Positions 56,391 to 64,000 of a stretch of DNA of 64,000 bases are shown here, piece after piece. The translations under genes were made by a program, and so were the position numbers. How positions within the stretch are numbered: the first letter of the stretch is position 1; each line of letters starts with the position of its first letter. The DNA is from Narthecium ossifragum. Its lineage: Eukaryota; Streptophyta; Magnoliopsida; Dioscoreales; Nartheciaceae. The stretch lies in NCBI GenBank assembly GCA_963920575.1, contig OY986965.1:13468290-13532289 (forward strand). The letters run 5' to 3'. A model generated the notes under the pieces. The model was not told where the DNA came from and did not search any database. It saw nothing but the letters and a program-made list of their open reading frames with translations.

Positions 56391-56753
56391 TAGCCCGTCT
56401 AGCTTGAACCGCACTGACAGGAACCTCCCTGATCGGTCGGGTGGGTTGACCGAGTCGTGCCCCACCCCGACCAATAACCGAAGGCCGGCTTCGAGCTCCC
56501 GACATCTGCGCAATCACCAGCGACAAACGAGTGTCGGGGCCCTCGGGTGGATCCTGATCGGACCGGGAGCCCGCGGGGCGGGGCCCAGTGGAGGGCCGGG
56601 GTGTTACATAGCCCGTCTAGCTTGAACCGCACTGACAGGAACCTCCCTGATCGGTCGGGTGGGTTGACCGAGTCGTGCCCCACCCCGACCAATAACCGAA
56701 GGCCGGCTTCGAGCTCCCGACATCTGCGCAATCACCAGCGACAAACGAGTGTC
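56318..56753 (+). repeat. 218-bp tandem duplication across the Cassandra LTR boundary
   Basis: 56318-56535 and 56536-56753 are almost identical. Each unit contains the last 73 bp of the Cassandra LTR (to GGTGTTACA) plus 145 bp of the chromovirus leader. The duplication therefore happened after the Cassandra insertion. Confidence 0.92.
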
Positions 56754-56910
56754 CACTCGTCAGAAATCGCAAAATAAAACATCACAAACAGGAAGCGAAA
56801 ACACAACACATCGTAGAAGAGCATGCACGGATTTTCTAGACATAGAACTATCCTATCTCAAGCTCAATCTCAACCGAATTCTGATCCTATCCCTGGGACC
56901 TACAACCTAA

Positions 56911-56923
56911 GCTTTGATATCAA
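56911..56923 (-). promoter_or_regulatory. PBS-like site of the chromovirus
   Basis: On the minus strand TTGATATCAAAGC follows the LTR end (GCAACA) by two bases, resembling TGGTATCAGAGC, the initiator-Met tRNA PBS of plant chromoviruses, with three differences. Confidence 0.6.
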
Positions 56924-56925
56924 GC

Positions 56926-58072
56926 TGTTGCGCCCCGACCCGCGAAAACTCAACCAGTCGGGGACGCGAACCGTAACCTAACTAACTACGGAAATTTTGA
57001 CGAGGGTTCCCTCTAGTCTACTGGTTTACTTAAGCATTTATCAAGCACCCTCAATTTACAAATCTAAAGATTAACAGAAACCTCAAACTGAAAGATAACA
57101 ATTCCAAAGTACAATTCTACAAAACTTCAAAGAGCGGAAATCAGGTACAAACATTTATACACTCTCGTAGGAGGCTAACTATACCAAGGTTCGGAAGACA
57201 GAAGATCACCGCTCCTCAAACTCCACCAGTCGTCGCTCCACCGCCAACCAACTGTCCGGTAGGGGCCACTAAAGAGGAGCTAACGCCTGCACATGTAAAA
57301 CGCAGCCCGGGTAGGAGTGAGCAACTAAGCTCAGCAGGAAAACAACACTACGACTCACAGAAAGAAGAGGGAAACGCAACAGTATCGCCCTTTAGCAAAG
57401 TCTGGGTGTACACAGGGGTCCTATAACCCCACCGAGTGTCCCTGAACACCACAATTCAAAAAAAGACCAAGCTACCCAGCAGGCTAAATCCGAGCTTCCA
57501 AGCCTCGGGACGGCGATACCACAGATCGCCCACACCCTAACTTTATGCAGCTAATGTAGAACCAAATGCATGCTATGAACACACGCAGGAAAGCAGATAA
57601 GTATGCAACATATGTGACGATAAATAAACAAGGTATGGGCTCGGCACCCTGCCGGCCGGGGGTGGTGAACAGATAATACAGGCCAAGTGGCTACTGCAGT
57701 GGTAACCCCACCAAGTACCGCCAGTCCATAAAAAAATAGTATGATACGGCAAGAAACCCCGACAAACAAGATTAACAGTATAACATGCTATCTACACATC
57801 TCGGGAGTCGTCACTCTCCCGGTTCACCACTACTCCTCATTGTGGAGTTAACATGCTCAAGGATATGTACAAGTTATAAATCGGTAAAGAAAACCACACA
57901 TACAAAACCCCATGGGCAAAATTCGACGAAAATTCCTCCCTGTGACCAAAAGGATCGATCCCTTCCTTGAAAGGATCGATCTTCTTCGCAAATAGGGAGT
58001 TCCATCCTTATCAACCCAAAAAGGATCGATCTTTCCTCCAGGAAGATCGATCATCTTCGTGACCAAGGACCT
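56926..58072 (-). repeat. chromovirus 5' LTR (family A), interrupted
   Basis: Text begins TGTTGCGCCCCGACCC, matching the LTR copies at 11076 and 20240. It carries four ATCGAT motifs at 57954-58055 and is broken at 58072 by the next Athila-like element. Its 5' remainder lies beyond the window. Confidence 0.7.
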
Positions 58073-59630
58073 TGATGTGCTGTCGCAGGCACTCAAAAAT
58101 AAAATCAATACCCGTTAAAATGAATGTAGTAGTGCGAGTATGAGTAGATCCCACGAAGAGTGTTTAGCCTAGTTTTGTGCTCAGTGAATAAAGATGGGGG
58201 GTTTTAAACGTGAGGAAAACAGTAAAGAAATAAGCTAAAGCGAAGAGACAAGTTGAATCAAGAGAACAAACCTTGGTCTGAGTCAACATCCACCATCGGA
58301 ATCCAATAACTGATCATAGATGCAAGTATCAATCAATTTATACCATGAATATTCACCGTCCGAATTCTATTCGAAGATCTCCTCGATCATAGTTAATTAG
58401 AAACAAGCGATCTAATCAACCCTAACTACTAGACAACCTAAGACAAGCGCTGTAGATTTAATCTAGTAGCAGCGTTAAGAATAGGGAGATCGATGAAGCT
58501 AAACAACACAAGCACAAGCGGTTGCATTTAATCTAGTTGAATATTCTTCCTAAGATCTAACAAGATCTGATCAGCAGTAAATTATTAGATCCTAGTTGCT
58601 TCGCAGATTAGAGGGATCAAACAATTCCGGATTTGATATCAAACCTAGCGGTAGATCACTATGAATAATAAACTAGTAGGCCTCCTAGCAATTAGACAAG
58701 GTAATCATGAAGATTTAATCTCAGAAGAACATCCAATACTCATGTATAAACTGAACAATAAAAATAAGTTAGATCTCACAGTTTCATTGATTCCGAGGTT
58801 CCAGTCTCCTTGACCAAGGATCAAGATTTAGCCACGCAGGGCCATCAAGAACAATCCTCCAAAAGATTTCATAAAGCAAAAGAAAACCTAGAAAAAATAT
58901 AAAAGAGGAAAAAGAGTAGCCAAAAGTGTCCAAGAATCCCCCCTCAAACCCTAGAAAGAGTCCTATTTATAGCCTCAATTGTATCCACCCTCGGATTAGA
59001 TCACAATCATTGATTTTTGTTACTGGGAAAGTCCGATCGATCGGACCTTGGATGCTGGATCGATCGGTCTCATTAAAATCTTCAACTTCTATTCACGCCC
59101 GATCCCGATCGATCGGTTGAGTAAAAATCTGCTGTTTTTGACTTTTTCCGAGTCCGATCGATCGAACCATTGGTGTCGGATCGATCGGACCCCATAGGAG
59201 CGATGGAGGGATCGATCGGATGCATTGTGGCTGAAAAACACATGTTCTGTCACGTTTTTGCGTGGTCCGATCGATCGGACCTTCGCTCGGACTTCCAGCT
59301 TATTTTCCTTTCTGCCATTCAGACTGCGCATCGGTACTGAAATTGCCGTAACTTCCTCTAGGAAACTCGGAATCACGAACCGTAAAATTCTCCAGAATTT
59401 AGACTTCACGAGCTTTCCAACCATGTATGGCACATCCTCTGGTTCTTTATGAGCAGGTACAGATAAATCTTTAAAGTTGATCCATGCACTCTTTTCAGCT
59501 TCTTTTCGACTTAAGGACTTCAATTGCATCCTAAATCAAAATATAAGAATAATGAGTGTATTTAGGAACTAAATAAGCACAGGAGACTAAGTATTAAGGG
59601 ATAAAAACATAACATTATGCATTCTCATCA
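58073..59630 (-). repeat. 3' LTR of the second Athila-like element
   Basis: 1558 bp, starting TGATGAGAATGC on the minus strand at 59630 and ending CACATCA at 58073. CCGATCGATCGG-type motifs cluster at 59033-59283, the same relative U3 position as in the other Athila-like LTRs. The preceding GTGTGGGGGAATT (59631-59643, minus strand) is the polypurine tract. Confidence 0.85.
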
Positions 59631-59643
59631 AATTCCCCCACAC

Positions 59644-61065
59644 TTAGCTTTTGCTCGTCCTCGGGCAAAACTAAAATTCACTCTACTCAAGATATCAAGG
59701 TTGCAACACCATCAACAAAGAACAATCAAGCTCTTCACAACTCATAACATATCATGAACAAACATTTTTAAACAACTTAAAAATCAATCAATAAGCATTT
59801 TCACTTGAAGATGAAGCATACTAAATAAGTAGACCCTCACGGAAATTAACACTCAACTCTCATATGTTTGAAGGGTATGTATTTCACTCAAATTAATTCC
59901 AATGAAAATGATCTACCATAAGCTTGCATATCTTCTCATTCTCCGCCACTAGAATCACATGCATCACACAAATTATAAGGACTTCAAAAGGTTGTAATGG
60001 GGTCCAGGATTAAGGTGGGAAATATTTAGGAATGTAGCTCAAAAGCCAATGGAACTAATGGAGCAAAAATGCATCAATAAGACATGTACAACCAATCACT
60101 CCATTCAACAACTTCCTCAACTTTGCTTTAACATACTCAGCCCATAAAACATTACCACATTGACAAAGAGATTGTTCAAAGGAATACTTTTTAACTGAAA
60201 TAGTGAACAATCTTTTGCAAAAACTTCTACCTTTGTAGAGATCATACATAAACATACCCCTTTCTTGGAGTATTAGGAGGATTCATACACACATTTTGTA
60301 ACATGAGAAACAATTTCCTCCTTCACTTTTTTTTTTTTTTTTTTTTCAAATATAGCCAAACCACAAATCCAAACACCCCCACACTTGAACTTTTGCACCC
60401 ATACATGTCATAATAATGATCAATGCTCCACTAGTTTCATGGCTTGGGTAATGGAAATATTTTTTTTTTTCAGGTTTAAAGCTTGTAATGTGGGTTAACA
60501 ATAAAGTCAATAAAGCTCAAAGGTGTTTAGCAAAAGGAAAAATTAATCACAAGGTAGGCTATTCGGCTTAAGTAACTTATAACAAAAATGGCCTTAATCA
60601 TGTTCATGTCTGCATGTGTCAATGTGACCTCGAATAGAATCAAAGCAAGTTCTAGAAAAACAAATCCATGGAAGAATATCTCTCATGAAAGAAAATAGTG
60701 AGACTGATATGAATGTGTCAGTCTAAAGGCTCAAAATCTCACCCGCTTTTGTCTACTCATTCAGTCACTACCATCTCAAGGAAAATAACTCAACTAATTA
60801 ATTCTAAGTCACAAAATTACTCATTCAATCATGTTATGAAAATGTCAAGCTTAACTAATTCTTTCTCATGGCATATGCAACCTAGATCTCCTCCCCCACA
60901 CTTGAAACTGACATTGTCCCCAATGGAAGGTGGAATGCAAAGAAAAGCAAAAATAACTAAAATGCAAATGCGAAAATAAAAAGAGAAAGGAACGAACTCC
61001 CCTTGGGTTGCCTCCCAAGCAGCGCCTTTGTTTATTGTCATTGGCTCGACTTCATGCTTGCTTCT
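59644..61065 (-). other. non-coding 3' region of the second Athila-like element
   Basis: No supported ORF between the integrase stop and the polypurine tract. Contains T tracts at 60328-60347 and 60460-60470 and two 'CCCCCACACTTGAA'-like blocks (60378, 60894) that on the minus strand are extra polypurine-like runs. Confidence 0.6.
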
Positions 61066-64000
61066 TTAATCAATATAAGTTGGTTCCTCAAGGTCCAATT
61101 TTTCCAATTTTTCTGTTGGAACGCCTTCATAGAAAGGTTTAAGTCGATGGCCATTCAGCGTAAACATTTTGGAAGTGGCTAAACTTTGAATTTCAACTGC
61201 ACCATGAGAAAAAACATTAGTAACAATAAAAGGTCCAATCCAACGAGAACGCAACTTACCTGGAAACAAACGTAAGCGTGATTGGTAAAGGAGAACTTTT
61301 TGACCAACTTTAAACTCCTTTCTAGAGATCATCTTATCATGAAAAGCTTTTGTCTTTTCCTTGTAAATCCTAGCGCTCTCATAGGCATCATTGCGAATTT
61401 CCTCTAATTCTTGCAGTTGCAACTTCCTGTGTTCTCCACTCTCATCCATGTTCATATTAAAGCTCTTGATAGCCCAATAAGCTTTATGTTCTAACTCAAC
61501 TGGAAGGTGACATGGTTTCCCAAATATCAAGCGATAAGGTGACATACCTATGGGTGTCTTATATGCAGTCCTATATGCCCACAACGCATCATCCAAACGC
61601 AAACTCCAATCTTTTCTATTTGGATTTACCGTCTTTTCAATGATGGACTTGATCTCTCGATTTGACACTTCCGCTTGTCCACTCGTTTGCAGATGATAGG
61701 CGGTTGATACCTTATGGGTCACATGGTACTTCCCTAGCAACGCCTCCACAGTTCAATTGCAGAAGTGCGTGCCTCGATCACTTATGAAAGCTCTCGGAAT
61801 TCCAAACCTGGATAATATGTTAGACTTGATAAAATCTGCAACAACTTTAGAATCATCAGTCCTGGTAGCTTTAGCTTCTACCCATTTTGAAACATAATCC
61901 ACAGCAAGTAGAATATAAATATAACCAAAAGATATAGGGAACGGACCCATGAAGTCGATGCCCCAAACATCGAAAATTTCGCAAAATAATATGGGGGTTT
62001 GTGGCATCTCATTCCTTTGGGATATATTACCTGTCTTTTGACAATTCTCGCATGACTTACAAAGAGAGTATGAATCTCGAAATAAAGAAGGCCAATAGAA
62101 ACCACATTCTAACACTTTTCTGGCCGTTCTCTTAACTCCAAAGTGACCTCCACAAGCATAAGAATGACAAAAAGTGAGTATAGAAATAATTTCACTTTCA
62201 GGAACGCACCTTCTTATTACTTGATCTGCACAATGCTTCCATAAATATGGGTCATCCCACACATAATATTTAGCATCACTTTTAATCTTATCTCTTTGAG
62301 CCTTAGACAAATCAGAAGGTAACATATTAGTAACCAAATAATTCACAATATTTGCATACCAAGGTAATGTCACAGTTGCAGAAAACAATTGTTCATCAGG
62401 GAATGTTTCCTGTAGACGAAGTTTATCCTCCACATGAACTAACCGACTCAGATGATCTGCAACTCGATTTTCTGTTCCTCTTTTGTCTTTTATCTCCAAA
62501 TCAAATTCACTCAAGAGAAGTATCCATCGGATTAATCTCAGCTTTGCCTCCTTCTTCGTCATTAAATAACGAAGGGCTGCATGATCAGAATAAACAATGA
62601 CTTTAGTACCAAGTAAATAAGAACGAAATTTTTCTAAAGCAAACACAACGGCTAAAAGTTCTTTTTCAGTTGTGGAATAATTTCTCTGGGCATCATCCAA
62701 AGTCTTGGAAGCATAGTAAATTGCATGAGAAGCTCTTCCAATCTTTTGACCCAAAACTGCGCCCACTGCATAATCACTTGCATCACACATTATCTTGAAA
62801 GGAACGCTCCAGTTTGGGGGTTGAATAATTGGAGTAGAAGTCAACAATTCTTTCAGCTTATCAAATGCCTTTTTGCATGCTTCATCGAACTCAAAAGCCT
62901 TGTCCTTTTGTAACAACGTGCACAACGGTAATGCTATTTTGGAGAAGTCCTTGATGAATCTTCGGTAAAAACCTGCATGTCCAAGAAAAGAACGAACTTC
63001 CCGCACACTAGTGGGATAAGGTAAAGATTGAATGACATCAACTTTAGCTTTATCAACCTCAATTCCTTTAGATGAAACAACATGACCCAAAACTATACCT
63101 TGTTCAACCATGAAATGACATTTCTCAGAATTTAACACAAGGCTAGTTTCTATGCATCTTTGAAGAACAAGTGTAAGGTTATGTAAACAATTATCAAAAG
63201 AGTTTCCATAAACTGTGAAATCATCCATAAAAACATCTATGATCTGTTCAATATAATCTGGGAATATACTAACCATACACCTTTGGAAAGTAGCTGGGGC
63301 GTTGCAAAGACCAAAAGGCATACGACGATATGCAAAAGTTCGAAATGGGCATGTGAACGTCGTCTTTTCCTGATCTTCAGGGGCAATTGCAATCTGAAAG
63401 TAACCTGAATAACCATCAAGAAAACAATAATAAGAATGACCAGCTAATCTTTCAAGCATCTAATCAATAAAAGGTAAAGGGAAGTGGTCCTTGCGGGTTA
63501 TAGCATTTAATTTTCTATAATCAATACAAACCCTCCACCCCTTTTGCACACGGGTGGGAACTAACTCATCTTTGTGATTTCTCACCACGGTTATTCCTGT
63601 CTTTTTAGGAACAACTTGAACTGGACTAACCCAAGTGCTATCCGAAATAGGATAGATCACTCCAACTTCAAGCAGTTTGAGGATCTCCTTCTTTACAACA
63701 TCCATCATGGACGGATTTAACCTTCTTTGTGGTTGGCGGGAAGGTTTCGCTCCCTCTTCAAGCAAGATACGATGCATACATGTACTTGGACTGATTCCCT
63801 TGATGTCTGCAATTGTCCAACCAATAGCTGTCTTATGCTCCTTAAGAACCTGCACAAGTTTTTCTTCCTATGGTGCACTAAGGTTATTGGAGATAATCAC
63901 TGGTAATACTCCTTCATCTCCAAGAAAAGCATATTTAAGATGACTAGGAAGAGGTTTCAGATCTGGACTAGGTGCTTGCAATTCAGAAGGTAATGATTTC
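61066..64000 (-). pseudogene. Athila-like pol (RT, RNase H, integrase), nearly intact
   Basis: On the minus strand one frame runs from the window edge to TAA 61066, broken only by TAG near 63869, TAG at 63457-63459 and TGA at 61750-61752. RT: 'GWRVCIDYRKLNAITRKDHF', '[15 protein letters not shown]', catalytic 'FMDD'. RNase H: '[13 protein letters not shown]', '[15 protein letters not shown]', '[10 protein letters not shown]', 'VADHLSRL'. Integrase: zinc-finger '[11 protein letters not shown]', Asp in 'GIDFMG', Asp in 'ISDRG', Glu in 'EVSNREIK', and the C-terminal '[20 protein letters not shown]'. Domain order and the FMDD variant match the neighbouring plus-strand element, but the protein sequence is clearly diverged from it, so this is a separate family. 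Confidence 0.9.

Larger units (their letters stand above)
36354..58072 (-). mobile_element. chromovirus-type Ty3/gypsy element, truncated and multiply interrupted
   Basis: Reading on the minus strand: LTR (58072 down to 56926, itself broken by another element at its 5' side), PBS-like site (56923-56911), leader, gag (about 56088-55560), gag zinc knuckle (38835-38758), protease (about 37060-36950) and reverse transcriptase fragments (to 36354). Intervening sequence belongs to later insertions with clean target duplications: CATAG (solo LTR), CGCGC (Athila-like) and TAGCC (Cassandra). The pol is internally deleted and truncated, and the 3' end is missing. Confidence 0.78.
58073..64000 (-). mobile_element. 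second Athila-like element, minus strand, 5' part outside window
   Basis: 3' LTR at 58073-59630, polypurine tract, 1.4-kb non-coding region, then integrase, RNase H, RT and the end of the PR-RT spacer up to the window edge. Flank left of the LTR is GACCT; the matching target duplication would lie beyond the window. Confidence 0.88.

Noticed and set aside
56217..56731. Two near-identical minus-strand ORFs of about 100 codons
   Set aside because: Produced by the 218-bp tandem duplication of LTR and leader DNA; no protein family.

Overview
This is nuclear DNA from a flowering plant. One complete intron-bearing gene (HISN1, ATP phosphoribosyltransferase, about 23.3-29.7 kb, + strand) sits in a thick stack of nested transposable elements. 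A GC-rich first HISN1 exon followed by AT-rich introns, Tourist-like and Mutator-type MITEs, long-TIR MULEs and Athila/chromovirus-type Ty3 elements would fit a monocot. That is an inference and I cannot name the species. I see no tRNA genes, functional rRNA genes, CRISPR arrays or bacterial features.

Left third (1-23 kb). The window opens in the 3' half of a decayed L1-type LINE (1-3028). Next come a frameshifted TIC20-I copy (about 3.68-4.38 kb) and a 1.4-kb Pack-MULE-like element (4604-6011, perfect 9-bp target duplication) carrying a transaldolase-like fragment. A foldback element and a 9-bp-TSD MITE (6703-7146) follow. From 8316 to 18561 lies a 10.2-kb MULE with long terminal inverted repeats and a 9-bp TSD, itself inserted in a Tourist-like MITE (8264-18784, TSD TAA). 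It has a decayed mudrA-type transposase gene reading rightward, split by a solo LTR (11076-13742), and a convergent second gene for a GRF-type zinc-finger/coiled-coil/membrane protein (17535-18136, - strand). A second LTR of the same family lies at 14940-17281. Between 18.8 and 23 kb are gene-like debris, another LTR piece and a RING-H2 fragment.

Middle (23-36.3 kb). HISN1 has 11 exons, 396 codons and every intron in phase 0, with a probable 3'-UTR intron. Downstream are MITE-like insertions, a 96-bp tandem repeat, a palindromic 'TATCGGTAG' array, and scattered coding-like remnants of an unrecognised gene split by a 1.7-kb PIF/Harbinger-type element (34143-35871, TSD TAA) that carries a nodulin-like MFS transporter fragment.

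Right part (36.3-64 kb). A minus-strand chromovirus remnant (about 36.35-58.07 kb) has been opened successively by a solo LTR (37295-38752, TSD CATAG), a 16.7-kb plus-strand Athila-like element (38836-55554, TSD CGCGC), a solo Cassandra LTR with a 5S-rRNA-like domain (56094-56390, TSD TAGCC), and a minus-strand Athila-like element whose 3' LTR begins at 58073 and whose pol runs off the window end. The plus-strand Athila element has a rearranged 5' LTR that contains an inverted, pol-less relative with an intact 481-codon ORF, in turn carrying a G-rich hAT MITE in its leader. Its 3' LTR carries a 9-bp-TSD MITE for which the 5' LTR supplies the empty site. The most unexpected signal is the repeated appearance of dense ATCGAT/ATCGAC-core clusters in several apparently different elements.
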